A stretch of DNA of 6,497 nucleotides from Clostridiales bacterium (lineage in GTDB: Bacteria; Bacillota; Clostridia; Christensenellales; Pumilibacteraceae): NCBI GenBank assembly GCA_029069015.1, contig JAIEBL010000018.1, forward strand, positions 1 to 6,497, read 5' to 3'. This document shows, in pieces, positions 1 to 6,415 of this stretch. The notes under the pieces were generated by a model, which was given only the letters and a program-made list of their open reading frames with translations, had not been told where the DNA came from and searched no databases. The position numbers were made by a program, and so were the translations under genes. Within the stretch, counting starts at the first letter, position 1, and each line of letters begins with the position of its first letter.

Positions 1-1
1 G

Positions 2-3000
2 CACAAAATCGACGTGGTGACTTCCGCCAGCTGGACACAGGAGCGGGAAGACAAGTACGCTTTTTCGCAGCCCATCGGCAGAAGAAAAACGATTTTATCG
101 GTACGCGTCGACGATATGCGGTACAGTCGCGGAAAATACGAGGACTATGACGGCATGCGCGTGGGGCTGGTAACGGACAGTAGCCAAAACGATGCCTTTT
201 TTGCATTTGCGGATGAAATGGGCTTTGACTATACGCCTGTATTCGATACGGCGGATAAACTTGCTATCGCTTTGCAGAAGAAGGAGATCGACGCGATCCT
301 TTCCAGCAATCTCAGAAAGGCGGAAAACGAAAAGACGCTGGACGTGATCGACGAGGACGACTTTTACGCGATCGTCCGAGAAGAAGACGAGTGGTTGCTT
401 GACGAGATAAACTACGCGATCGAGCAGATGGATATCAATGAGGGCGATTGGCAGAACGAACTGTTTTATCGGTACTACGGTCCGGTATACTCTTCGGCAT
501 TATCCTTTACCGAGCGCGAGAAAGACTATATCCGTCGGGTGGTTTCGCAGGGGGAACCCATCACCGCGACGGCGCTCGGCGACAGAACACCTTATTCCTA
601 CACGGAGGACGGAGAGCTGAAAGGCATTTTGCCCGATTATTTTGCCGAGGTCATGAAACTTGTTGCCGACGTAATGAAGCGGGAAGAGCTGCCTTATGAA
701 ATGCCCGACGCGCTACCGTATACGCTCGTCGTTCCGCAGAACAAAGACGATTATCAGAATCTTTCGGACACAAACGGGGTAACCGTAGTGATCGACTGTA
801 TCGGCGCGGATGCCCATAAAGAGAACCCGGGACGGCGTGGTTTCAATACAGGAAACTATATGACGGCGAGTATGGCAAGAGTGATCAGAAATGACCACAA
901 GGGCGATATAAAGGTGGTCGCCGTTTCCGATTCCCAGGGCGAGGCGCTTGTCCGTGACTTTTTAAAAGGGTATGAAGCCGCGTTTACCGTTGTACGCTAT
1001 CCCACGGGGGAGGCAGCTATGCGCGCCGTACTGGACAAGCAGGCGGACGTTGCTTACGTATATGCTTATTCGGCTCAATTGTTCGTAAACCACGACACCA
1101 CCAATTCCGTATATTACAGTATGATGAACGGGATGAGCACAAGCTTCAGCATGCACGTCAGCGAAAACACGGATCATGAGCTCGTTACCATACTGAACAA
1201 ATGCATTAAGCAGATATCCGAGGATACGCTCAATCAACTTGCGTCCAACTACACGTCCTATACCATCACGATAAACGAAGGGGACGTAAGTTTTTGGCAG
1301 TATATTAAAGCGCATCCATGGATACCGTTTACCGTATTTTTTATACTCGCCCTTGCCGTAGGCGTAATCTTAGCACTTTATTTGCGCGGGCGGTGGAGTC
1401 GAAAGCTTTTGTATGCAACGGAGCAGTCCAACAAGAAGATGGAAGAACAGTTTGCTATTGTGGAAGCGTTGAGTCGTGACTATACAAACGTTTTTGCCGT
1501 TGACGAAGAGCAAGGGACCGCCCGAACCATTAAGCTTGAAGGCTATGCGACCGAAGAACTGAAAAAGAAGGCGGCAGAGACGTACGCGTATGCAGACTTT
1601 ATTGAAAATTATATTCGCAGCCGTGTGCATCCCGATGAGCGGGAAGAGCTGATACGAGCTCTTTCGTTGGAGAACATACGCGAGAAGCTCAGCGCAGACG
1701 ATACGTATCAGGGAAGCTACCGCATAGTGGATGACGGAAAAGTCCATCACGTTCAATATACGTTTTTGAAAATCGCAGACAATACGCACGCTCGCGGCGA
1801 CTTTATCCTTATGGGATTCCGCAATATCGACGAGATGATCCGCAAGGAGCAGGAGCAGAAGAACGTTCTGTCGGAAGCGCTCGCGCAGGCGCAGTATGCC
1901 AACAAAGCCAAGACCACTTTCCTCAACAGTATGTCGCACGATATCCGTACGCCGATGAACGCCATTATCGGGTTTACGTCTTTGGCGACTGCCCATATCG
2001 ACAACAAGGAGAAGATACGGGACTACTTAGGGAAGATCATGACTTCGGGCAATCACTTGCTCAGTCTGATAAACGACGTGCTGGATATGAGCCGGATCGA
2101 GAGCGGCAAAGTCAAGATAGAGGAGAAAGAGGTCAGCCTTCCCGAGGTTCTGCGCGATCTGGAAACCATCGCCCAGGCGGACGTAAAAGCGAAGCAACTG
2201 GATCTCCGCATCGATGCGCAGGGCGTGACAAATGAAACGGTTATCTGCGATAAGCTTCGCCTCAATCAGGTGCTTTTGAATCTTCTGAGCAATGCCGTGA
2301 AATATACGAAGTCGGGCGGGTCGGTCAGCGTCCGCGTTGTTCAGACGGCCGACGCTACGGAGGGCTATGCGCCCTATACGTTCTGCGTCAAAGATACCGG
2401 TATAGGAATGAGCCGAGAATTCTTACAACACGTTTTCGAGCCTTTCGAGCGGGAACAGACTTCCACCGTAAGCGGTATTCAGGGAACAGGTCTGGGGCTT
2501 GCCATCACCAAAAACATCGTGGACATGATGGGCGGCACAATCACGGTGGACAGCGAGCAAGGAAAGGGTTCGGAGTTTACGGTAAACTTTCGTTTTCGGG
2601 TCGCCGACAGTACCGCTTCGTCGCAGCCGTCGGGGCAGGAAAGCGCAGACGAAACGGATCGGGCCGAACAGCGTTTTGACGGAAAGAAGCTTCTCCTTGT
2701 GGAAGACAACGAGCTGAATCAGGAGATCGCGCAGACGATCTTGGAAGACGTCGGGTTCACCGTGGATACGGCGGATGACGGCAGCGTAGCGGTGGAGCGC
2801 ATGAAGAAGATGCCCGCAGGCACGTACGATCTGATCCTTATGGACGTTCAAATGCCTGTTATGAACGGCTATCAGGCAACTAGCGCTATTCGTGCGCTGA
2901 AAAATCGCGCAAAGGCGGCAACGCCCATTGTGGCAATGACTGCCAATGCCTTTGAGGAGGACCGGAAGGCGGCAATGGATGCCGGCATGAACGGGTTTGC

Positions 3001-3058
3001 GGCCAAACCGATCGAGATCGACAAGCTGATGAAGACGCTGAAGGATTTGTTGAAATAG
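2..3058 (+). CDS. Hybrid sensor histidine kinase with two solute-binding sensor domains and a C-terminal receiver (5' end missing)
   Basis: The frame is open from base 2, so the gene starts upstream; the first in-frame GTG at base 14 lies inside the first sensor domain and is unlikely to be the start. Numbering from base 2, residues about 1-160 are the end of one SBP_bac_3-type domain (…TQER…FSQPIG) and about 167-430 a second (PYSYTEDGELKGILPDY). Residues 440-461 form a membrane helix. A PAS-like region (about 475-620) leads into a HisKA H-box with phospho-acceptor His646 (SMSHDIRTPMN). The ATPase domain shows the N-box Asn764, the DTGIGMS box (Asp798) and GTGLGL (828-833). The receiver (about 895-1018) has the acid pair Glu901/Asp902, phospho-acceptor Asp948, Thr980 and Lys1002. 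The expected role, from the BvgS-like family, is binding a small ligand outside the membrane and phosphorelay His646 to Asp948. No Hpt or DNA-binding output domain is present, so a partner must lie elsewhere. The ligand is unknown. Confidence 0.95.
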   Translation, partial: HKIDVVTSASWTQEREDKYAFSQPIGRRKTILSVRVDDMRYSRGKYEDYDGMRVGLVTDSSQNDAFFAFADEMGFDYTPVFDTADKLAIALQKKEIDAILSSNLRKAENEKTLDVIDEDDFYAIVREEDEWLLDEINYAIEQMDINEGDWQNELFYRYYGPVYSSALSFTEREKDYIRRVVSQGEPITATALGDRTPYSYTEDGELKGILPDYFAEVMKLVADVMKREELPYEMPDALPYTLVVPQNKDDYQNLSDTNGVTVVIDCIGADAHKENPGRRGFNTGNYMTASMARVIRNDHKGDIKVVAVSDSQGEALVRDFLKGYEAAFTVVRYPTGEAAMRAVLDKQADVAYVYAYSAQLFVNHDTTNSVYYSMMNGMSTSFSMHVSENTDHELVTILNKCIKQISEDTLNQLASNYTSYTITINEGDVSFWQYIKAHPWIPFTVFFILALAVGVILALYLRGRWSRKLLYATEQSNKKMEEQFAIVEALSRDYTNVFAVDEEQGTARTIKLEGYATEELKKKAAETYAYADFIENYIRSRVHPDEREELIRALSLENIREKLSADDTYQGSYRIVDDGKVHHVQYTFLKIADNTHARGDFILMGFRNIDEMIRKEQEQKNVLSEALAQAQYANKAKTTFLNSMSHDIRTPMNAIIGFTSLATAHIDNKEKIRDYLGKIMTSGNHLLSLINDVLDMSRIESGKVKIEEKEVSLPEVLRDLETIAQADVKAKQLDLRIDAQGVTNETVICDKLRLNQVLLNLLSNAVKYTKSGGSVSVRVVQTADATEGYAPYTFCVKDTGIGMSREFLQHVFEPFEREQTSTVSGIQGTGLGLAITKNIVDMMGGTITVDSEQGKGSEFTVNFRFRVADSTASSQPSGQESADETDRAEQRFDGKKLLLVEDNELNQEIAQTILEDVGFTVDTADDGSVAVERMKKMPAGTYDLILMDVQMPVMNGYQATSAIRALKNRAKAATPIVAMTANAFEEDRKAAMDAGMNGFAAKPIEIDKLMKTLKDLLK

Positions 3059-3075
3059 ATCGTATGGCGTAATGC

Positions 3076-3116
3076 AAAAGCGACGCGAATGCACAAATGC
3101 GCCCGCATTGCTTTTT
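3076..3116 (+). terminator. Probable intrinsic terminator of the sensor kinase gene
   Basis: Eighteen bases after the kinase stop codon, AATGC (3088-3092) can pair with GCATT (3105-3109), or with a tighter loop AATGC (3096-3100) pairs with the same GCATT. The 3' arm runs straight into GCTTTTTT. The short AAAAGC at 3076-3081 can extend the stem against GCTTTT. The stem is imperfect, so this is a moderate call. Confidence 0.45.
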
Positions 3117-3138
3117 TCACGCAAAGTCGTGAAAACGT

Positions 3139-3167
3139 TTGCTTTTTACTTCGCTTTATGCTACAAT
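3139..3167 (+). promoter_or_regulatory. Extended -10 promoter of tRNA-Ser
   Basis: A -35-like TTGCTT (3139-3144) lies 17 bases before TACAAT (3162-3167), which is preceded by TGC, giving an extended -10 (TGCTACAAT). Transcription would begin near 3174, about 20 bases before the mature tRNA 5' end. The weak -35 fits a promoter that relies on the extended -10. Confidence 0.7.
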
Positions 3168-3195
3168 AAGTCACGTTGTAGAGCGCTCGTACCGT

Positions 3196-3286
<91 letters not shown>

Positions 3287-3290
3287 GGTC

Positions 3291-3330
3291 AATCGGTCTA
3301 AAAGTCTTGCGACGTTTAGACCGATTTTCT
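3291..3330 (+). terminator. Intrinsic terminator of tRNA-Ser
   Basis: AATCGGTCTAAA (3291-3302) pairs perfectly with TTTAGACCGATT (3315-3326), a 12-bp stem that can be capped by GTC/GAC around a TTGC loop. TTTTCTT (3323-3329) overlaps the 3' arm and forms the U tract. It starts four bases after the tRNA CCA end, so it ends the tRNA transcript. Confidence 0.9.
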
Positions 3331-3441
3331 TATGTTTTGGCGCGGTTTTGCTTATGTTTGGAATTGTATCGACCATCGAACGTCGTGAATGTGTTTTATC
3401 TTATTGTGTTTCAAATCTACGAAAAAAAGAGATTAAGCATT

Positions 3442-3462
3442 TTACACACTTCAAGTGTGTAA
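3442..3462. repeat. 21-bp near-perfect palindrome
   Basis: TTACACACTT and AAGTGTGTAA are perfect inverted repeats around a single central C. Neither strand has an adjacent T run, so it is not a typical terminator. A dimeric regulator's operator or a transcript hairpin are both possible; no gene start lies nearby to settle it. Confidence 0.5.
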
Positions 3463-3511
3463 GGTGAAAATATACAATAGAATGGGGGTTGAATAGAAAA
3501 AGGTTGACGGT

Positions 3512-3528
3512 ATCATTGTGTCAATGAT
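3512..3528. repeat. 17-bp inverted repeat (possible operator)
   Basis: ATCATTG (3512-3518) and CAATGAT (3522-3528) are perfect inverted arms around TGT. It lies just after TTGACG (3504-3509) and about 50 bases before the -35 of the structured RNA, so it could bind a regulator. The function is inference only. Confidence 0.4.
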
Positions 3529-3576
3529 TTGAATTACAAACAATAATGCCGTTTCATAAATTGCCTTTGAAAAGCA

Positions 3577-3605
3577 TTGATTTTTATTTTCGAATATGCT
3601 ATACT
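3577..3605 (+). promoter_or_regulatory. Extended -10 promoter of the structured RNA
   Basis: TTGATT (3577-3582) and TATACT (3600-3605) are separated by exactly 17 bases, and TGC directly precedes the -10 (TGCTATACT). The predicted start near 3612 coincides with the first base of the closing stem of the RNA downstream. This agreement supports both calls. Confidence 0.75.
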
Positions 3606-3611
3606 AACTAT

Positions 3612-3819
3612 GCCAAACAATAGCTATCCCCTGATTAGGAGCAAGGGTATTTTTTAATTTCATAGAAACTTGGTTTCAATCGCGCAATTTGAATTCGGTA
3701 AAAATGCAAATTCTTTTATGCGTGTATTGGAGCATACCCGTGCAGCATAGTTATTGTTTGGCGACAGTCGGAGTTTGCGTTTTTCGTGCGTTGGCTTCGG
3801 CTGGCGCACTTTTTATTTT
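3612..3819 (+). ncRNA. Structured non-coding RNA, 6S RNA-like (alternatively a regulatory leader)
   Basis: The 5' end (3612-3627) pairs with 3747-3762 over 16 bp with one G-U pair. Inside it, CCCCTGATTAGGA (3628-3640) faces only three bases, forming a large one-sided bubble. A second stem GCAaGGGTAT/ATACCCgTGC (3641-3650 with 3734-3743, one mismatch) and a third (about 3677-3686 with 3719-3729, one bulge) continue the rod to an apical region with GAATT/AATTC. An alternative hairpin GAAAC/GTTTC (3665-3677) sits in the internal loop. A promoter ends six bases upstream and an intrinsic terminator follows, giving a transcript of about 208 nt. Paired ends, a rod with a central bubble, the size and a CCCCUGA on the 5' side of the bubble (as I recall from E. 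coli 6S RNA) suggest 6S RNA, which binds the housekeeping RNA polymerase. No protein frame fits. Because the terminator lies 12 bases before a start codon, a leader controlling that gene is the main alternative. Confidence 0.6.
3786..3819 (+). terminator. Intrinsic terminator of the structured RNA, just before the lipoprotein start
   Basis: GTGCGTTGGC (3786-3795) and GCTGGCGCAC (3800-3809) form a 10-bp stem with three G-U pairs, closed by a stable TTCG tetraloop and followed by TTTTTATTTT. It is one of the best terminators in the window. Only 12 bases separate the U tract from the lipoprotein ATG, so that gene depends on read-through unless an unseen promoter exists. Confidence 0.85.
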
Positions 3820-3831
3820 ACAGAGGCTTTT

Positions 3832-5109
3832 ATGAAGAAAACGAATGCGATTTTAAGTACAATTCTTTTAGTTCTTACATTAGGACTATTAAATGCGTGC
3901 AACATTGACGGGGGCACAACAGGTAGCTCCAAAGAAAATCAGCCCGATAATTTTGAAAATCAGCCCGAATATTTTACCGAAAAATTAACGATGCATAATT
4001 ATATGCATTATTTAACAGTAGATTGTGAGTATGATATTGTCGATGAGGGCTATTTTGGCGGCGTACCGCATTTCTCGCGAGTATGGTATAGTATTTTCAT
4101 AAGACCAAGCGAAAACGGTTTAATTTTTGAAGATTGCACCATTACAATTGACGGCTCGACAAAAGACATAGAATCGAAGGGGGATACGTACATCTCATTA
4201 GTAACTATCCATAACAAATTGGATGGCACCATTGACGAATGGAGTAAAGTATCGGCGATTTCCGGCACTGTTAAAAGAAAAAACGATAATACATATAGAA
4301 TATACTATCATGACAAAGACGGCGACGTAATTGCTTCTGATCGTGTAACTATTGGTAAAAGCATTGAACAAAACAAAATGCCGGATCAATTAGTAGGCTA
4401 CACTTTTTTAGGTTGGAGCACAACAGGTTTTGAGAGAGATATAATCAACTATCCTTACCTACCGACAAAAGATACGTGTCTGCGTCCTGTCTACAAAGGA
4501 AATGATATTCGCATTACTCTTGACGATGGCGGAAAGATATCATATGCTATTGTTGAATATGGCACGATAATTAAGTTACCAGTTCCTCAAAAAGAAAATT
4601 ATGAATTTGCCGGATGGTATGATTCTCCAAGTGGTAAGACAGTAAAATATACCAACGCTAACGGTACAGGCATATTTCAGTGGCAATCATTATCATCTCA
4701 AACTCTTTATGCTCGGTGGCTTGTTAAGAAATCCGATAAGATATGGGATGACGAATACTATTATTCATTGGAATACTACAATATAAAGAATGCAAAGGTA
4801 AGCTATTATAAGGCAAATTACTTTTTTATTGATGCCGAGCCATATGTAACTTACAAGATTAACACATCAACTCAATATATGAGAATGAGCGCATATGTAA
4901 GTATTCGAATCGCCGGTAGCATGGGCGCACTTTTAGAGGGTGGTCAATTTGTAAACTATTCATTTGGCACGGACTTATCGTCATGTCCCACATTTGAGTT
5001 TCAAGTTTCCCAAACGGGGAGATATTTTATTGCAGTTGTAGGCTATGGATTGCAGTCTACCCCTAACCTTGATTATGTATATAACATTTCTTGTCAAGTA
5101 TCGTATTAA
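3832..5109 (+). CDS. Predicted lipoprotein with Listeria-Bacteroides (InlB B-type) repeat domains
   Basis: The chosen ATG at 3832 is preceded by AGAGG (3822-3826) with a five-base gap and gives a classic lipoprotein signal peptide: MKK, a hydrophobic stretch, then lipobox LNAC with lipidated Cys23. An earlier in-frame ATG at 3754 lies in the closing stem of the upstream RNA and would bury this signal, so I reject it. The protein is 425 aa. Residues 24-153 are unrecognised and begin with a seven-residue tandem repeat. Residues about 154-223 (GYTFLGWS) and 224-296 (DDGG…YEFAGWYD…YARW) match the Listeria-Bacteroides repeat fold found in surface proteins. Residues about 297-425 are rich in Tyr and beta-type sequence, possibly a C-terminal beta domain. 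The expected place is the outer face of the membrane; the binding partner is unknown. The gene is clearly more AT-rich than the kinase, which may mean acquisition by transfer. It is convergent with the recombinase gene. Confidence 0.88.
   Translation: MKKTNAILSTILLVLTLGLLNACNIDGGTTGSSKENQPDNFENQPEYFTEKLTMHNYMHYLTVDCEYDIVDEGYFGGVPHFSRVWYSIFIRPSENGLIFEDCTITIDGSTKDIESKGDTYISLVTIHNKLDGTIDEWSKVSAISGTVKRKNDNTYRIYYHDKDGDVIASDRVTIGKSIEQNKMPDQLVGYTFLGWSTTGFERDIINYPYLPTKDTCLRPVYKGNDIRITLDDGGKISYAIVEYGTIIKLPVPQKENYEFAGWYDSPSGKTVKYTNANGTGIFQWQSLSSQTLYARWLVKKSDKIWDDEYYYSLEYYNIKNAKVSYYKANYFFIDAEPYVTYKINTSTQYMRMSAYVSIRIAGSMGALLEGGQFVNYSFGTDLSSCPTFEFQVSQTGRYFIAVVGYGLQSTPNLDYVYNISCQVSY
3934..3975 (+). repeat. 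21-bp tandem duplication inside the lipoprotein gene
   Basis: Two adjacent 21-bp copies (3934-3954 and 3955-3975) match at 19 of 21 bases. They encode ENQPDNF and ENQPEYF, directly after the lipidated N-terminus, where a flexible spacer is expected. The copy number may vary between strains (inference). Confidence 0.8.
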
Positions 5110-5230
5110 TATTCAATTGCTGCTACGACAGCAAAAGGCTTATACAAACAAGCAAGTCTGTCAAATGTAAATTATAACAGCATTCGTTGGATTACAATTA
5201 AGCATAGAATGTTCGTTGTAGGTACTACTG

Positions 5231-5410
5231 CTCCGTCAATATAAAAGTACCCTGTATGGGTGCTTTTATATTGCAGGGCGGGATTCGAACACCGAGGGGG
5301 TGCGAGCGTAAAGAAAACAGGGCAGTGCACTGTTTTCAGCGAGCGGACGAGCGCATTTTGCGCGAAGTCGGCGGATTGCGCAGAGCAATACGGACTGCCC
5401 TCTCCGTCAA
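5231..5410. repeat. Hairpin-rich element carrying tRNA-Ser 3'-end pieces, bounded by 9-bp direct repeats
   Basis: CTCCGTCAA occurs at 5231-5239 and 5402-5410. Between them lie a long hairpin (5237-5273), a 16-base perfect inverted copy of the tRNA-Ser T arm (5275-5290 against 3263-3278), and at the right end 13 of 15 bases of the tRNA-Ser acceptor end in direct orientation (5395-5409 against 3272-3286). Inside are hairpins GAAAACAG/CTGTTTTC (5313-5337), GCGCA/TGCGC (5351-5363) and ATTGC/GCAAT (5375-5389), and three copies of GAGCG (two within GCGAGCG). The part at 5281-5400 has 71 G/C in 120, far above its surroundings. It is not a foldable tRNA: no anticodon arm is evident and the T-stem pairs poorly. 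It looks like a small non-autonomous dispersed repeat or a tRNA-targeting scar. The adjacent 5110-5230 shows no gene. Confidence 0.55.
5237..5273. terminator. Long hairpin, probable bidirectional terminator between convergent genes
   Basis: CAATATAAAAG (5237-5247) pairs perfectly with CTTTTATATTG (5263-5273); a T-G pair and ACCC/GGGT extend the stem to 16 bp around a five-base TGTAT loop. The core has an A-rich left flank and T-rich right flank, which gives a U tract on both strands. It sits between the lipoprotein gene (+) and the recombinase gene (-), where a two-way terminator is expected. It could also be the end of the adjoining repeat element. Confidence 0.6.
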
Positions 5411-5413
5411 GCG

Positions 5414-5459
5414 ATACCCAACTGAATCCGTAAAACAGAGCAGTTGGGTATTTCTTTTA
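5414..5459 (+). terminator. Intrinsic terminator on the + strand after the tRNA-echo element
   Basis: ATACCCAACTG (5414-5424) pairs perfectly with CAGTTGGGTAT (5441-5451) over 11 bp, with a 16-base loop, followed by TTCTTTTAT. The U tract is only on the + strand side. No + strand gene ends immediately before it, apart from the acceptor-like sequence at 5395-5409, so it may be a relic of a lost tRNA gene or the end of a small transcript. Confidence 0.7.
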
Positions 5460-5472
5460 TGCATGCGGCATA

Positions 5473-6360
5473 TTATAGCTTGTTTCTATAATTGAATTTG
5501 TTCAGTACTTGCTTTTTGCGTTGGGTTGTGACTTCGGTGTAGATCTGCGTTGTGGCTACGCTGGCGTGTCCGAGGATTTCTTGAACGGAGCGAAGGTCCG
5601 CGCCGTTTGCAAGTAGGTTTGTGGCAAACGTGTGGCGCAAATAATGCGGTGTAGAATGAATGCCGATGTTAGCCTTCTTTAAGTATTTTTTGTAAACGTA
5701 TTCAATGCCGTGTATGCTGATGGGATTGCCGTATCGGTTTACAAAGAGATGATTGCTGTTTGCAAGCTTACGTTCTTTCAAGAGCGTGACTATGCGGTTC
5801 CAGGTAATAGGAGAGGATATGTAAATAAGGCGTTGCTTCCGTCCTTTCCCGTGGATCAGCAAGGTACGTTCGGAAATGATGATATCGTTCAAAGTTATAG
5901 CTGCCGCTTCGCCGATCCGAATACCCGTGCTGATAAGAAGATCGATAAGCGCAGCATCGCGCGTAAATTGAAATTTGGCAAAAGACGTAAGTTGATCGTA
6001 TCGGACAGCCGGGAAGTAGTTGAGAATTTTGGATACGTCTTTGACAGCGAGCGTTTTGGGTAGTTTGCGTTCTTGCTTGAAACGGAATTTGAGCTTTGCA
6101 AAAGGGGAGCGGTCGATGACTTCTGTATCTAAAAGATAGGCGTAAAAACTTTTGAGCGTGATGATTTTGCGCCGCACGGAAGTGTCTTTCAGCTTCAGAT
6201 CAGAACTGAGATAAGACACGAATGAACAGACGTCCGGTTGCAGGACATTGTTTTCGTAGGCGAAGAACTGCCGCAGATCGCCGCTGTATGCGGATAGCGT
6301 TTTATCTGACAGGTTTTTCGTAGCTTGCAGGTAGCTGATAAATTTCGTCAAAAATTGCAT
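5473..6360 (-). CDS. XerC/XerD-like tyrosine recombinase
   Basis: I place the start at the ATG at 6358-6360 because GGAGG lies four bases upstream of it; the earlier in-frame ATG at 6402 would read through this site and the promoter. The 295-residue protein has the usual Xer length. Residues about 1-90 are the N-terminal SAM-like core-binding domain (MQFLTKFISYLQ). The catalytic domain has Arg148 (TGIRIGEA), Lys172 (HGKGRKQR), His239 and Arg242 (HYLRHTFAT), His265 (LGHASVATT) and nucleophile Tyr274 (TQIYTEV), so all six catalytic residues are present. Known family chemistry is strand exchange through a 3'-phosphotyrosine intermediate. Xer proteins resolve chromosome dimers, but close relatives move elements or invert DNA, and no dif-like site was found here. 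No excisionase or relaxase is nearby. It is divergent from the glycosyltransferase-like gene and convergent with the lipoprotein gene. Confidence 0.95.
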   Translation of the reverse strand: MQFLTKFISYLQATKNLSDKTLSAYSGDLRQFFAYENNVLQPDVCSFVSYLSSDLKLKDTSVRRKIITLKSFYAYLLDTEVIDRSPFAKLKFRFKQERKLPKTLAVKDVSKILNYFPAVRYDQLTSFAKFQFTRDAALIDLLISTGIRIGEAAAITLNDIIISERTLLIHGKGRKQRLIYISSPITWNRIVTLLKERKLANSNHLFVNRYGNPISIHGIEYVYKKYLKKANIGIHSTPHYLRHTFATNLLANGADLRSVQEILGHASVATTQIYTEVTTQRKKQVLNKFNYRNKL

Positions 6361-6386
6361 AATTCCTCCAAGATTTGGCTTTTGTA

Positions 6387-6415
6387 TTGCAAAGTATACC
6401 ACTTTATGCTATGAT
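6387..6415 (+). promoter_or_regulatory. Promoter of the divergent glycosyltransferase-like gene
   Basis: TTGCAA (6387-6392) and TATGAT (6410-6415) are 17 bases apart, with TGC directly before the -10. Transcription would start near 6422, about 40 bases before the ATG at 6462. It overlaps the recombinase promoter on the other strand almost completely. Confidence 0.6.

Larger units (their letters stand above)
3331..3576. other. Gene-free AT-rich stretch between tRNA-Ser and the structured RNA
   Basis: I see no credible coding region here. The open frames that cross it begin inside the tRNA gene and have no ribosome binding site. It contains two short palindromes (3442-3462 and 3512-3528), listed separately, and a TTGACG at 3504-3509 without a convincing -10 at normal spacing. 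Confidence 0.5.

Noticed and set aside
3754..3831. The longer lipoprotein frame starting at 3754
   Set aside because: It would place 26 residues ahead of a clear lipoprotein signal peptide, has no Shine-Dalgarno, and would be translated from inside the RNA closing stem and terminator.
5275..5409. A functional tRNA gene on the minus strand
   Set aside because: The T-arm-like sequence has a poorly pairing stem (CGGTG against CCCGC), no anticodon arm is evident and there is no proper acceptor stem or CCA end.
5256..5495. A 79-codon + strand open frame through the GC-rich element
   Set aside because: It begins in the loop of a terminator-like hairpin, has no ribosome binding site, and its GGIRTPRG segment comes from the tRNA-like T-arm sequence. 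It also crosses a strong terminator and the recombinase stop.
6361..6402. A recombinase start at 6402
   Set aside because: It precedes the GGAGG ribosome binding site and spans the recombinase -10 element, so the ATG at 6360 fits much better.
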